A DNA stretch of 64,000 nucleotides from Bacilli bacterium. GTDB taxonomy: Bacteria; Bacillota_I; Bacilli_A; RFN20; CAG-826. The stretch lies in contig JALCDB010000003.1 in assembly GCA_022641095.1 (NCBI GenBank), forward strand, positions 62,001 to 126,000, in the 5' to 3' direction. Positions within the stretch are counted from its first letter, which is position 1, and every line of letters starts with the position of its first letter. Below are positions 52,897 through 62,170 of this stretch, piece by piece. The translations under genes and the position numbers were made by a program. Below the pieces are notes generated by a model that had not been told where the DNA came from, did not search any database, and saw only the letters and a program-made list of their open reading frames with translations.

Positions 52897-53712
52897 ATGA
52901 TTCTTTGCGATTTGAGTCAAGCGGATACCAAAATCGTCTCCGATTACGTTTCCCTTGAGCCGGAGCTGAACCTTTTCATTTCCGGGGACGTCGAGTCTTT
53001 CGGGATCGATGGGAGGCACGTTCGCGTCAAAGGGCTTTTCGACGTGGCCGACGCCCTTTCCGGCGTCCTGCTCCGTTACATGGACCGCAATTACGTTTTC
53101 TACTCGCGTCGGGAGAAAATCCCTGGCGAACTCATCGCCGATTCGATTCTGGCCGACAATCCGGCTCTGAAAGGCGTTTGTCTCAATGGCAAAGCCTCGC
53201 TCATCCGGCAAATCGCGCCGTTTCTGCCTTCCTTGAAGGAAGAGGTCACGATGATGGCCCGTTGCGACAAGGTCAAACCCTTGTCTCGTCCAGCTCCCTC
53301 CGAGGCCCTCGTCCGGCCTTTGAAGGAAAGGGATTTCCATGAGTATTTCTCGCTTATCGGGACTATATCCGAATTTTCGCGTTCCCAAAAGAACGAGGAA
53401 AAGGAGAGAAACGATTGGATCGCGAACCTCAAAAGAGGTTCGGTGGCGTATGGGGTTTTCGTCGAAGGGGGTTTGCTGGCTCTCGCTTCCTCGACCGCCG
53501 ATACCGCGGACAGCGCCATGCTGGTCGGCGTGTGCACGAAAGAAGGGTTCCGCCGCCGTGGCTATGCCTCTTTGGCGGTCAGTGCCCTGCTTGAAGACCG
53601 TTTTATGAAAGGCGATAGATTCGTTTGCCTTTTCTACGATAACCCGCTCGCGGGGAGGATCTACCACAAATTCGGCTTCGTGGACGTCGCTCCGTTCACG
53701 ATGCTGCATTAG
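52897..53712 (+). CDS. GNAT family acetyltransferase, two-domain
   Basis: A 271-residue protein. The C-terminal half is a GNAT domain with the acetyl-CoA pyrophosphate loop in MLVGVCTKEGFRRRGYASLAV (near residue 210) and a terminal IYHKFGF motif. The N-terminal half resembles the degenerate first GNAT domain of FR47-like proteins. The substrate is unknown. The start follows the -10 box by six bases, so the mRNA should be leaderless. Confidence 0.85.
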   Translation: MILCDLSQADTKIVSDYVSLEPELNLFISGDVESFGIDGRHVRVKGLFDVADALSGVLLRYMDRNYVFYSRREKIPGELIADSILADNPALKGVCLNGKASLIRQIAPFLPSLKEEVTMMARCDKVKPLSRPAPSEALVRPLKERDFHEYFSLIGTISEFSRSQKNEEKERNDWIANLKRGSVAYGVFVEGGLLALASSTADTADSAMLVGVCTKEGFRRRGYASLAVSALLEDRFMKGDRFVCLFYDNPLAGRIYHKFGFVDVAPFTMLH

Positions 53713-53747
53713 CCGGCTTTTACTCGCCGAGAACGAAAGGAGGTTCG

Positions 53748-54818
53748 ATGAAAGAAGGACAAGGCGACGCTTCGCTCGTCGATGCCCTCAAGGCGTTCTC
53801 GCTTTGGGGCCGCGTGACCTCGCTTTCGCTTAACCGCAACGGGCGCGTCAACGACACGTACGTGGTGGGGACGGAGGCGGGCCGCTTCATCCTCCAGAAG
53901 GTCAACCGCTTTGTTTTCCCGCGTCCCGAAATGAATATGGCCAACATCGTCGGCGTCTCCTCCTTTCTGCGCGAGGCCGCCGCCAAACGGGGCGGCGATC
54001 CAAAGCGCGAGACGCTTCAGGTGGTCCCCACCAAGGCGGGGTCGTCCTATTTCGAGGCCCCGGACGGGGGTTTCTTCCGTTGCTTTTCCTATATCGAGGG
54101 GGCTCTCGTCCATCCTTCGACGCGCGAACCAAGCCTCCTCTACGAGGCAGGTCGGCTTTTGGGCCGCTTCGAGAAGGACCTGTCGCGCTACCCTCTGGGG
54201 GAACTCTATGAGACGATTCCCTCTTTCCATGACACCGAAAAGCGTTACGGGGCTTTTCTCGAGGCGGTCGCCTCAAACCCCCTCGGACGGGCCGCTTCCT
54301 GCCGTGAGGAGATCGAGTCGTGCGTCGATAGCCGCGCCCTGTCCGAGCCGATCGCGGGGTTGCCGGTTCGCGTGACCCATAACGACCCCAAACTCACGAA
54401 CGTCATGTTCGACGCGGAAAGCGGAAAGGCGTTGGCCCTGATCGATCTCGACACGGTGATGCCGGGCTACAGCGTCTTCGACTTCGGGGACGCGGTCCGT
54501 TATGATTGCTCGAGCGGAGACGAGGATGGGGATCCGAGGGGGGTTTCCTTCCTTTTGGGGTCATATGAGGCTTTTTTGCGGGGATACCTTTCGCTCGCCA
54601 AGGGGTTTTTGACCCCTCTGGAGAAGGCGAACCTGTCGCGCGGGGCTTTGCAGATGAGCTACGAATGCGGGCTTCGCTTCCTGACCGATTATTTGTTGGG
54701 CGACGTCTATTTTAAGACGAAAAGGCCAGGCGACAACTTGGCGCGGGCCCGTTCCCAAATAGGGCTCCTTGCCTCAATGAGGGAAAAGAAAGCCCAAATG
54801 GATTCCCTCGTCCGATAG
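53748..54818 (+). CDS. Sugar kinase of the APH/NahK type (N-acetylhexosamine kinase-like)
   Basis: A 356-residue kinase with the aminoglycoside-phosphotransferase fold. The catalytic loop is HNDPKLTNVMFD (about residues 207-218) and the metal-binding segment is ALIDLDTVMPGYSVFDFGDAVR (about 227-248), which closely follows N-acetylhexosamine 1-kinase and choline-kinase-type sequences. NahK phosphorylates GlcNAc/GalNAc at C1 in Bifidobacterium; no lacto-N-biose phosphorylase is near, so the substrate is inferred. AAAGGAGG precedes the ATG. Confidence 0.8.
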   Translation: MKEGQGDASLVDALKAFSLWGRVTSLSLNRNGRVNDTYVVGTEAGRFILQKVNRFVFPRPEMNMANIVGVSSFLREAAAKRGGDPKRETLQVVPTKAGSSYFEAPDGGFFRCFSYIEGALVHPSTREPSLLYEAGRLLGRFEKDLSRYPLGELYETIPSFHDTEKRYGAFLEAVASNPLGRAASCREEIESCVDSRALSEPIAGLPVRVTHNDPKLTNVMFDAESGKALALIDLDTVMPGYSVFDFGDAVRYDCSSGDEDGDPRGVSFLLGSYEAFLRGYLSLAKGFLTPLEKANLSRGALQMSYECGLRFLTDYLLGDVYFKTKRPGDNLARARSQIGLLASMREKKAQMDSLVR

Positions 54819-54820
54819 AT

Positions 54821-55810
54821 TCATTCCTCCGGATGGTCGATGACGTCCTTTTGGAAAGACGCGGGCCAAATCAGCTTCCAATAGATTTTGGGCGAGCCAG
54901 GAACGATGCCCTCGTGGTTGATGTGGGCGGCGATCGAGGAAATCGCCGCTTTTTCGTCGGCCCCCCCGAAAGACTTCTTCAGGCATGCGTGGAGGGCGGA
55001 ATAAATGCCTTTGGCCTCACCTAGAAGATCATAGAAACTTTCGTGCCTTCTTTCCCCGGCGGGCATCCGCCATTCGGAATGCCTTTCGTTAAGGAGGTCG
55101 ATTGCCTCAAAGCCTTTCAGGCTCTTCGGATAGACCAACCCATAAGGCAGGCTTTCGGGGCCCGCCAAGCGCTTGAAAAGCCCTTTTTTGTAGTGGAGGG
55201 GATCCCAGGCGAGGCGTACCGTGGAACGGTAATCGAGAAGGGACTTAAAGAAGGAATCGGCGACGACGTTCGGCACTTTTTGGTGGTCCGCATTGACCTC
55301 GCCCCACATTTTGGAGATGGCGAGGGCGTCTTTCTTTACGAGGAGGAGGGTCTTATCGGGGCGTTGGAAGGTCCCCTCCTTGTGGCTAACGATGAAATCG
55401 AGGAGGTTCTCCATCCACATGTGGCCGAAGTTGTAGTGACGGCGGACCGCCTCGCTGTCCTCGGGCCGATCGGTGAAGCCGGTGCTAAAGAAAATATAGG
55501 GGTGGCAGGCCCGGTCGACGGCGTAGTGCATGAAAAGCCCGTCGATATAGGCGAAAAGAAGTTCCTTGTCCTTGCTGCTTCGGGCATATTCGACCATGGC
55601 CCAATAGTTGTCGGTCAGCTCCTCGTGCTGAGTGAGGCCGCCGAGGGAACGGACGTCTTTCTTGTGTGGCCGCCTCCTAAAGGGCAGGACGCCATAGAAA
55701 AAGAAGGGGTCGGGCCCTTGGGCGCCGACGAAAGTGGCCTCCAAATGATCGGGGGAGGGGTCGAGAACGCTCTTTTTGGCGAACGTGTAATGGGTCAGGA
55801 TGTTGGGCAT
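54821..55810 (-). CDS. Zinc-dependent phospholipase C-like protein
   Basis: A 329-residue protein of the zinc-dependent phospholipase C family (PF00882). It starts MPNILTHYTFAKK, the common N-terminus of this group, and has His/Asp blocks suited to zinc (FMHYAVDRACHPYIF, HYNFGHMWMENLLD, AAHINHEG). No signal peptide is seen, so it probably acts inside the cell or is not a true lecithinase. It follows a methyltransferase-like gene by five bases in one operon. Confidence 0.82.
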   Translation of the reverse strand: MPNILTHYTFAKKSVLDPSPDHLEATFVGAQGPDPFFFYGVLPFRRRPHKKDVRSLGGLTQHEELTDNYWAMVEYARSSKDKELLFAYIDGLFMHYAVDRACHPYIFFSTGFTDRPEDSEAVRRHYNFGHMWMENLLDFIVSHKEGTFQRPDKTLLLVKKDALAISKMWGEVNADHQKVPNVVADSFFKSLLDYRSTVRLAWDPLHYKKGLFKRLAGPESLPYGLVYPKSLKGFEAIDLLNERHSEWRMPAGERRHESFYDLLGEAKGIYSALHACLKKSFGGADEKAAISSIAAHINHEGIVPGSPKIYWKLIWPASFQKDVIDHPEE

Positions 55811-55815
55811 GGCTT

Positions 55816-56814
55816 TCAGTTCAGCATAAGCGGGCCCTCGCTTCCCCCTTCGCGATCGAGGTGACCCAAAAGGCCCTTAAGGCTCGCCTCGCCGAGGAGG
55901 GAGACGATGTCGCGGAAGGAGCGGAACCTCGTCTCTTTCAGCGCGGCTTTGGTGGCCGATGTCAGCTCGTCATCGCCCTCCTTTTCCTCAGGGTAATGGT
56001 CCGCGGCGTCGAGCAAAACGATGAGCGCGCGGCGGTAATAGGCGAGCAAACTCCCTTCGATCCAATACTCGAAATGGGCATGGGGGTATCTCGCTTCCGC
56101 CCGATAGGCCTCCCCAAGCATCGCCAAGCCGTCGTTTTCGTCGTGCCAGGTGTCATAGAAAACGGAATCGGCCTCTTTTAAAAGGGGGCCAACCGTCGCC
56201 TCGTCGAAAGCGTCCCCTTCAACAAGCCTCAACTTCCCGAGGTTTGGGAAGAAAGGCGCGAGCGATTCGCGGAAGATGCGGATCAGGCGCGGGTCTTTTT
56301 CGACGACGGTGAGATGGCTGACTTCCTTTTTAAGGAGGCAATGGAACGCGAAATACCCAAGCCCCAGGCCCATCGCGACGACGCGTCCCTTCATGCGCCT
56401 AAGAGGCGCGCGCATGGTGTTGATCTCGTGAGGGATCACGCTCATCCACGTGCGCCCCCTTTCCTTGAGGCAAAGATATTCGTACGGGCGCGGGAAATAC
56501 CCAAGCGGGTTCTTTTCCGCATAGAAAGGAGCGCCGAGAGACGCGACGCCGTCGCTTAGGAAAACCTGGCGCGGCCGATAGCGTTCGTAGGTGAGCTCCC
56601 ACGAGCCGAACTTCCGCCGGTCGGGTTTCACGGATTTGGAATAAGGATCGAGGCGGTAGGCTTCGGGGTTCAGGGCCCTGGCTTCCTTAAGCAGGGAGCG
56701 GTCGGCTTCCTTCATCTTTTCGTTCAAGGCCCCGCTGGCCTTGACGTTGGCGTCGAAAACGGAGAGGAGTTCCCCGAATTTCCTTTCGTCGGTTTCGTTC
56801 AAGCGGAAAATCAC
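55816..56814 (-). CDS. SAM-dependent methyltransferase/spermidine synthase-like protein
   Basis: A 332-residue protein with a Rossmann core: GRVVAMGLGLGYFAFHCL is the SAM-binding loop, followed by LTVVEKDPRLIRIF (the acidic ribose-binding residue) and DSVFYDTWHD. The fold resembles spermidine synthase and small-molecule methyltransferases. The N-terminal 110 residues are of unknown function. The GTG at 56814, six bases after CATAAT (56821-56826, minus strand), is preferred; an in-frame ATG lies further upstream within the promoter. It is co-transcribed with the phospholipase C-like gene. Confidence 0.72.
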   Translation of the reverse strand: MIFRLNETDERKFGELLSVFDANVKASGALNEKMKEADRSLLKEARALNPEAYRLDPYSKSVKPDRRKFGSWELTYERYRPRQVFLSDGVASLGAPFYAEKNPLGYFPRPYEYLCLKERGRTWMSVIPHEINTMRAPLRRMKGRVVAMGLGLGYFAFHCLLKKEVSHLTVVEKDPRLIRIFRESLAPFFPNLGKLRLVEGDAFDEATVGPLLKEADSVFYDTWHDENDGLAMLGEAYRAEARYPHAHFEYWIEGSLLAYYRRALIVLLDAADHYPEEKEGDDELTSATKAALKETRFRSFRDIVSLLGEASLKGLLGHLDREGGSEGPLMLN

Positions 56815-56926
56815 GGGTCTATTATGGCGCATTCGCGCGGGAGGGGGCGAAAAAAACGATGGCCCGGACGGCCTCGGCGAGTTTTTCCCTTTCGCTCGCC
56901 CGCGCGGAAGATTAAACTCAATGGGT

Positions 56927-57334
56927 ATGAAGCTGAACGAGCGCGTCATCTTAACGAATATGTGCATGGTCTACCGCGCGGATGGCAGTTTTCTCGTCGA
57001 GAATCGGACGAAAAGCGACTGGCCGGGCCTCACTTTCCCGGGCGGGCACGTCAAAAAAGACGAGACGATGGCCTCCTCGGTGGTTCGTGAGATGAAGGAG
57101 GAGACGGGTTTGACCGTCTCGCAAATCGAGGAAGTCGGCGTCTACGAATGGAACGAGCCCAGCCAAGGGATTCGTCACGTGGCGGCCCTTTACCGGACGA
57201 ACCGCTACGAAGGCGTTTTGATTCCTGGGGATGAGGGCGATGTCTTTTGGATCACGCCTCCGCGGATCGCCGATTATCCCCTTTCGACCGACATGGATAA
57301 GCTCATCGCCATCATGAGGCGCGGCATCTTTTGA
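56927..57334 (+). CDS. Nudix hydrolase, MutT/8-oxo-dGTPase-like
   Basis: A 135-residue Nudix protein. The Nudix box starts GGHVKKDETMASS and continues VVREMKEETGL, fitting G-x5-E-x7-R-E-U-x-E-E-x-G. The ITP/8-oxo-dGTP branch is suggested by the N-terminal NMCMVYRADGSFLVENR and the length, but is not certain. The ATG at 56927 lies eight bases after TAAACT; another ATG at 56921 would leave only two bases. It is divergent from the methyltransferase gene. Confidence 0.87.
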   Translation: MKLNERVILTNMCMVYRADGSFLVENRTKSDWPGLTFPGGHVKKDETMASSVVREMKEETGLTVSQIEEVGVYEWNEPSQGIRHVAALYRTNRYEGVLIPGDEGDVFWITPPRIADYPLSTDMDKLIAIMRRGIF

Positions 57335-57404
57335 GGTTTCTCACCGTTTCCGTCCCATCCCTCCGTTTTCTTGGTCGATACCCCCGTTGCGGACCCAACC
57401 GATC

Positions 57405-58460
57405 ATGAAGCAAGCCCTCTTGATTCCTATTTATATGCCCAACGACAAGGTCGTGCCCTTCCTTAAGCGCATGGACCCAAAGGATTTTTCCGCGTTCGTG
57501 GTGGTGGATGACGGCAGTGGGGAGGCGAGCCGGCCGCTTTTCGACGAAATCCGGGCCCTTCCGGGATTCGAAGTCATCTCCTACCCCAAAAACGCCGGGA
57601 AGGGCCATGCCCTTAAAACGGCTTTCGAATTTATCCAGGCGAATCACCCCGACATCGCCGGAGTCGTGACGGCGGACGGGGACGGTCAGCATGCCTACGA
57701 AGACATTCTGCGGGTTCGGGATGCCCTCGAGGCCAATCCCGACTCCCTTATCATGGGGGTTCGCGATTTCTCGGGCAAGGGCGTCCCGCGGCCCAATCGT
57801 TGGGGGAACCGTTTCTCGAGCCTTTATTTCCTTCTTGCCGCCCACGTCAAGCTTCGCGACACCCAAACGGGGCTTCGGGGGATCCCGGCCAGCCTTTTCC
57901 CGTTGGCCTTGCGGGTCGGTGGCTTCCGTTACGATTACGAGATGAATTTCCTTCTTGAGGCGGCGCGGGAGACCCGCGTGGTGCAACTAGGCATCCAAAC
58001 CATCTACGACGACAACAAAGACAGCCATTTCAACCCGGTCGTCGATTCGTTTAGGATTTACCGAACCCCGATTCTGTATGCCCTCGTCGCTTTGGCGAGT
58101 TTCGGCGTCGACGAAGGCTTGGCGGCCCTTTTCTTTGGCGTCCTGCCGGAACTTGCGGGTTGGAAGATCGCCCTTGCCATCCTCGTTTCCCGCCTCGTTT
58201 CGGGCCCCTTGAATTTCTGCGCGAACAATTTCCTCGTTTTCCCCCATTCGGGCGACATTGGCAGGAAAATCGCCAAATACGCCGCTTTGTATTTCGTCAA
58301 CATGGGGGTGGGGATCGCCCTTGTCTACGCTTTCGATTATCTCCCCAGCAGCCTGATCGTCATCAAGATCGTCGTCGATGCCATCCTTTTCGTAATCAAC
58401 TATTTCGTCCAGCTCGTTTGGGTTTTCGCAAAGAAGCGAACCAAAGAAACCGAAAACTAA
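57405..58460 (+). CDS. Glycosyltransferase family 2 fused to a GtrA membrane domain
   Basis: A 351-residue polyprenyl-phosphate glycosyltransferase. Residues 1-215 are a GT2 domain with VVDDGSG, YPKNAGKGHALKTAF and TADGDGQH (the DxD-like metal site), the dolichyl-phosphate-mannose/GtrB pattern. Residues 225-345 are a four-helix GtrA domain, normally a separate protein that moves the lipid-linked sugar. The fusion would load and flip a sugar carrier for cell-wall or lipid glycosylation. The ATG at 57405 has no clear ribosome binding site. Confidence 0.87.
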   Translation: MKQALLIPIYMPNDKVVPFLKRMDPKDFSAFVVVDDGSGEASRPLFDEIRALPGFEVISYPKNAGKGHALKTAFEFIQANHPDIAGVVTADGDGQHAYEDILRVRDALEANPDSLIMGVRDFSGKGVPRPNRWGNRFSSLYFLLAAHVKLRDTQTGLRGIPASLFPLALRVGGFRYDYEMNFLLEAARETRVVQLGIQTIYDDNKDSHFNPVVDSFRIYRTPILYALVALASFGVDEGLAALFFGVLPELAGWKIALAILVSRLVSGPLNFCANNFLVFPHSGDIGRKIAKYAALYFVNMGVGIALVYAFDYLPSSLIVIKIVVDAILFVINYFVQLVWVFAKKRTKETEN

Positions 58461-58537
58461 CAAGGGCCTTGCCTTTGGCGGCGATAACCAACGGCCTCTC
58501 GCCAAACCCCGCCTCTTCACGGAAGGGCTTTCGGCTT

Positions 58538-60124
58538 CTATTTATCGAGGGCTCGGATCGCGGCTTCGTCGATTTTGCCGACCGCGGTCTTGGGAAGGGA
58601 CTTCAGAAAATACGTCTTGGTCGGAATCGCGAAGGCGGGCAGGTTCTTTTTAAGGCGGGTCGAAACGTTGTCGAGAAGCAGGGAAGCGTCGCCGCTTTCG
58701 TAGCCTTCCCGGAACACGAGGGCCAGATGCATCGCCTGACCGTTCCGCTCGTCGGGGACCCCATAGGCATAGGCCTCGTAAATCTCATAGAAGGAGAGGG
58801 CGACCTTCTCGACTTGGCTAGGGCAGACGGTCTCGCCTTTGATTTTGACGATGCGGCGGAGCCTTTGCTCGAAAAAGAGGTATCCGTCTTCATCCAGGTA
58901 GCCATAATCCCCGGTTTTGACGTAACGGGTTCCCTCAACCTCGATGAAGCCGCTCGCCCCTCCGTCGAGATATCCTTGCATAAGGGTATCGCCCGCAATC
59001 AGGATCTCCCCATGGGACAAGGGCGGAAGCACGGCGTGGGTCTTGGGGTCGACGATGATTTCGCTTAGCCCCGGGAGAGGCGTTCCGACGCTGCCCAAAC
59101 GATGCTTTTTGGCGGTGTTGACGTTGCTGACGTTCACGGTTTCGGTAAGGCCGTAGCCTTGGTAAAGCCGGGCCGGGCTTTGGAATTTCTCCATCGTTTC
59201 GTTCCAGCGGGTAAGCAGGCTTTCGGGAACCGAATCGCCCCCTACGAAGGCGATGATCTGCTTTTGGAGCCATTTGCCCGCGAAAGCGTCTTTGGAGAGC
59301 AAAGCGTTAAAGAGCGCCGGCACGCCGATAATGGCGGTGGCCTGCCCTTTTTTGATGAGGCGGATGGCGGTTTTGGTCGAGAAGCGGTTCATGAGGACGG
59401 TGCTCGCTCCGTTGGAAAGGGGGGTATGGATTCCCATGACGAGCCCAAATCCGTGGCAAAGCGGGACGACCGTGAGCATTTTGATGGCGGTCACTTTGCC
59501 GCCGATGAGCGGGTAGCCTTTGCGGCCCAAGCGGTTGATCGTTCCGTTCTGAAGGGCCACGATGCGGGGCTCGCCGGAGGTGCCGCCGGTGTTGAGGCAA
59601 ATGGCCAAATCGCTTTCCGAACCCTTTTCGACGTCGATCTTCTCGCTCTTAAGGGAAGAGAAACGAAGGATCCCTTTCTCAAGGCGAGAGAAACCATGGT
59701 AGGCGATCCTTTTATGGAGCCCGGCCCCGAAGAACGGGTTTACCGAGACGCAGGAGACGCTTTCCTCGCGCAGGACCCTATGGATGAGGTTGGCCTCCCT
59801 GCCGAGGACGAAGACGAGTTTCGGATGGCTGCGCTTAAGGTAGGATTTGAGCTGTTCGGCCGGAGTGCGGGGGTGAATGGGGTAACTGACGCCCCCGAGG
59901 GCGTTCACCGCGTAGAAAAGGAGCAGCGAGGCGAAGCAGTTCGGCAGCGCGATCATCGCCAAATCGCCTTTCTTGAACCCAAGTCTGGCGAGTTTTCCCG
60001 CGGTGAGAAGGATTTCTTTGTTGAGCCGCTCATAAGTCCAGGCCCGGCCTTCGTAACGGACGGCCTCCTCGTGGGGGAAGCCTTCCTCGGCCTGATGGAA
60101 TTGGGCGTAGAGGGTTGTGTTCAT
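58538..60124 (-). CDS. AMP-forming acyl-CoA synthetase/ligase
   Basis: A 528-residue adenylate-forming enzyme. The ATP loop appears as NTGGTSGEPRIV (the family SSGTTG loop), the A5 motif as YQGYGLTETVNVS, A7 as KTGDYGYLDEDGY and A10 as PKTAVGKIDEAAI with the catalytic Lys. It should activate a carboxylic acid, then pass it to CoA or a carrier. It lies five bases after a DUF1624-type acyltransferase gene on the same strand, so the acid is probably transferred to a glycan or lipid. The ATG at 60124 was chosen because the upstream part overlaps the acyltransferase stop. Confidence 0.88.
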   Translation of the reverse strand: MNTTLYAQFHQAEEGFPHEEAVRYEGRAWTYERLNKEILLTAGKLARLGFKKGDLAMIALPNCFASLLLFYAVNALGGVSYPIHPRTPAEQLKSYLKRSHPKLVFVLGREANLIHRVLREESVSCVSVNPFFGAGLHKRIAYHGFSRLEKGILRFSSLKSEKIDVEKGSESDLAICLNTGGTSGEPRIVALQNGTINRLGRKGYPLIGGKVTAIKMLTVVPLCHGFGLVMGIHTPLSNGASTVLMNRFSTKTAIRLIKKGQATAIIGVPALFNALLSKDAFAGKWLQKQIIAFVGGDSVPESLLTRWNETMEKFQSPARLYQGYGLTETVNVSNVNTAKKHRLGSVGTPLPGLSEIIVDPKTHAVLPPLSHGEILIAGDTLMQGYLDGGASGFIEVEGTRYVKTGDYGYLDEDGYLFFEQRLRRIVKIKGETVCPSQVEKVALSFYEIYEAYAYGVPDERNGQAMHLALVFREGYESGDASLLLDNVSTRLKKNLPAFAIPTKTYFLKSLPKTAVGKIDEAAIRALDK

Positions 60125-60129
60125 ACCAA

Positions 60130-61017
60130 TTAGAAAGTATAACCAAACGGAGCCAAAACGCACCACATAATCGCCAAAACGACTATTTGCTCGGTCAAAT
60201 AGACGACGAGGCTGTGGCGGCCTAGGAACGTGATGGGGCTCGCGTAGTTTCGCCAAGACGGCTTCCAAAGGCTATCCTTCGTTTTATATAGGGCTTTGCT
60301 GGCGGAGGCCCCGAGGAAGACGAAAGCGGACAGACGGATCGGGCTCCAACTGTCCGAACCCGCCGTGGCGTAACCGAGGAAGAGCTCGCCCAAATGGGCG
60401 ATGGCCTCGCTCGGGGTTTTATAGTAATAAGGATTGGGTTGGATCGCGGTGCCCGTCAGGTCGTAGCCGACTTTGAAGTTATAGAAGAGGGCGAAGAGAA
60501 CAAGGAAGAGGACTCCGAGGGAGAAGTCGACCCAAAGACTCTTGAAGAAGCGATCCACGAGGGCATAGAAGAGGATCGCGATCCCAAGGGCATGGAGCAA
60601 ACCGATGTAGACATTGACGTCGATGCCGAGGTAGTGATTGAGGGCGGAAAGGAAGATCGTCTCGAGCATGGCGAGGAAAAGCAGCCAATAGCCCCGCCAG
60701 GCGTTATGACGGGAAAAGCCGCAGGAGACCCCGCAAAGGAAGAAGAAGGAACTGGAGAAAAGAAGCTGGAACACGAGGAGCGGCTGACTGTACCAGAAGG
60801 AATGCCAAAAGGCGCTGCCGCTAACGACCCAAGCCGGTTCGGGGCCGGGTCCGAGGTAATGGAAGAACTGGCTCACGCTCCCGAGGGTGTAGGCCAAATG
60901 ATAAAGAACGAGCAGCAGCATCAGCGCGCCGCGAATGAAGTCGAGTTCAAAGATTCGTTCCTTGCGAGGGGCGCGCGATGGCAATTTCAGTTTCCTAGTC
61001 CCCGCTGATGCCGGCAT
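60130..61017 (-). CDS. DUF1624 (heparan-glucosaminide N-acetyltransferase-like) membrane protein
   Basis: A 295-residue membrane acyltransferase with about eight membrane segments. It starts RIFELDFIRGALMLLLVLYH, the family's RxxxLDxxRG motif, and keeps FSRHNAW and a terminal LGRHSLVVYLTEQ typical of DUF1624/COG3503. It should move an acyl group onto a surface sugar. The ATG follows TAAAAT (61027-61032, minus strand) by nine bases with no ribosome binding site. It is co-transcribed with the AMP-forming ligase. Confidence 0.85.
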   Translation of the reverse strand: MPASAGTRKLKLPSRAPRKERIFELDFIRGALMLLLVLYHLAYTLGSVSQFFHYLGPGPEPAWVVSGSAFWHSFWYSQPLLVFQLLFSSSFFFLCGVSCGFSRHNAWRGYWLLFLAMLETIFLSALNHYLGIDVNVYIGLLHALGIAILFYALVDRFFKSLWVDFSLGVLFLVLFALFYNFKVGYDLTGTAIQPNPYYYKTPSEAIAHLGELFLGYATAGSDSWSPIRLSAFVFLGASASKALYKTKDSLWKPSWRNYASPITFLGRHSLVVYLTEQIVVLAIMWCVLAPFGYTF

Positions 61018-61113
61018 AACGGAAACATTTTAATTGGTTTCCCGTTCCTTTCCCACATAAGAAAAAATGAGGGTGGAAGATAAAAAGACCCGTCATGCCG
61101 GCGGGGCATGTTC

Positions 61114-62076
61114 CTAGAGGTCGATTTCGAAGGCGCCGTCTTCCTTTTTGTCATGGCGTTTGGTTTTTCCTTTCTTGATTTTTTTGGATGGTTTTCCCTC
61201 TTTCCGTTCGAATCCGCGGCCATAGATGAGATAGGTCACGAGCGTTCCGACCCCAGTGCCGATCAAAGCGCTCCAGGAAACGTCGCTAAGGAAGTGCGAG
61301 CCGTCCGAAAGACGGGCGAGGGCGACGATAAGGGTCCATATTTCGCTAGCGAGGAAGAAATACGCGCCCTTTCCCTTTAGTTTCTCGTTGAGGCGTGGGA
61401 AAAGGGCGGTGAGAACGGCGAGGGCGGCGAGGGCCGCATGGGCGCTGGGCCATGAGGCGAAACTCGATGAACTCTCGTCGGGGAAGGCTTTCCTCACCGC
61501 GCTGTTGAAGGAGTACCAAGGCTGATAGTATCGCGTCCCTCCCTCCATCGAGACGAGAAAAATATACCGAGGCCGACTCGCGGCGCTTTTGAGCAAAAAG
61601 CAAAGGGCGAGGGCGATGACGACGGAAAAGAAAAAAGCCATCCCGGCGTTGAAGGCTTCTTTCTTGTCGGCGTTCTTAAAAAGGAAATAGAGGCCGATTT
61701 CGGCGGGGGCGAGAGCCGCGATCCCCAGGAAACAAGAAAGCGCGGCGTTTGAAACGCTTTCGTTGATGTCGTCGTATCCATAAAGGGTTCCGGCGATCAG
61801 CGGAAGCCCAAAAAGGAGGAGGAATGAAACGGTTTGGCCGAAAGCCCCTCTCTTCTCCCGCCTGCTGAGGAAAAAAAGGATGCCAGAGGCCCCGAAGAGA
61901 GCGTAAGCCGGATACTTGCCAACCAAGGCGAAAGCCATCCCAAAGGGGTTGCCGAGTCTGACGAAAGCCTCGGAAATCTGGAGGTCATAAACGGTTCCGA
62001 CGGCGATGCCGGCCACGAAGACGAGCAAAAGGGCAAGGGTTCCGAAAAAAGGAACGGCGAGGATTTTCTTTTTCAT
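61114..62076 (-). CDS. PAP2 superfamily phosphatase, membrane-bound
   Basis: A 320-residue protein with about eight membrane segments and a C-terminal PAP2 domain. The three catalytic motifs are present: KSAASRPRY, SWPSAHAAL (the PSGH motif with A for G) and ARLSDGSHFLSD (the S/A-R-x5-H-x3-D motif). Likely substrates are undecaprenyl pyrophosphate or phosphatidic acid. The basic, Lys-rich tail is cytoplasmic. TACAAT lies eleven bases before the ATG on the minus strand. Confidence 0.85.
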   Translation of the reverse strand: MKKKILAVPFFGTLALLLVFVAGIAVGTVYDLQISEAFVRLGNPFGMAFALVGKYPAYALFGASGILFFLSRREKRGAFGQTVSFLLLFGLPLIAGTLYGYDDINESVSNAALSCFLGIAALAPAEIGLYFLFKNADKKEAFNAGMAFFFSVVIALALCFLLKSAASRPRYIFLVSMEGGTRYYQPWYSFNSAVRKAFPDESSSSFASWPSAHAALAALAVLTALFPRLNEKLKGKGAYFFLASEIWTLIVALARLSDGSHFLSDVSWSALIGTGVGTLVTYLIYGRGFERKEGKPSKKIKKGKTKRHDKKEDGAFEIDL

Positions 62077-62154
62077 CGTTATTTATGATTGTATCTTTCT
62101 TGGCGGGGCTTCGCCAGTGGGGGAAGTCTTGCTTCGCGCGCACATGCGTTGTCG

Positions 62155-62163
62155 TGCTATGAT
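62155..62163 (+). promoter_or_regulatory. Extended -10 box of the zinc-finger/Sel1 gene
   Basis: TGCTATGAT ends seven bases before the ATG at 62171; no Shine-Dalgarno sequence. Confidence 0.6.
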
Positions 62164-62170
62164 TACACGT

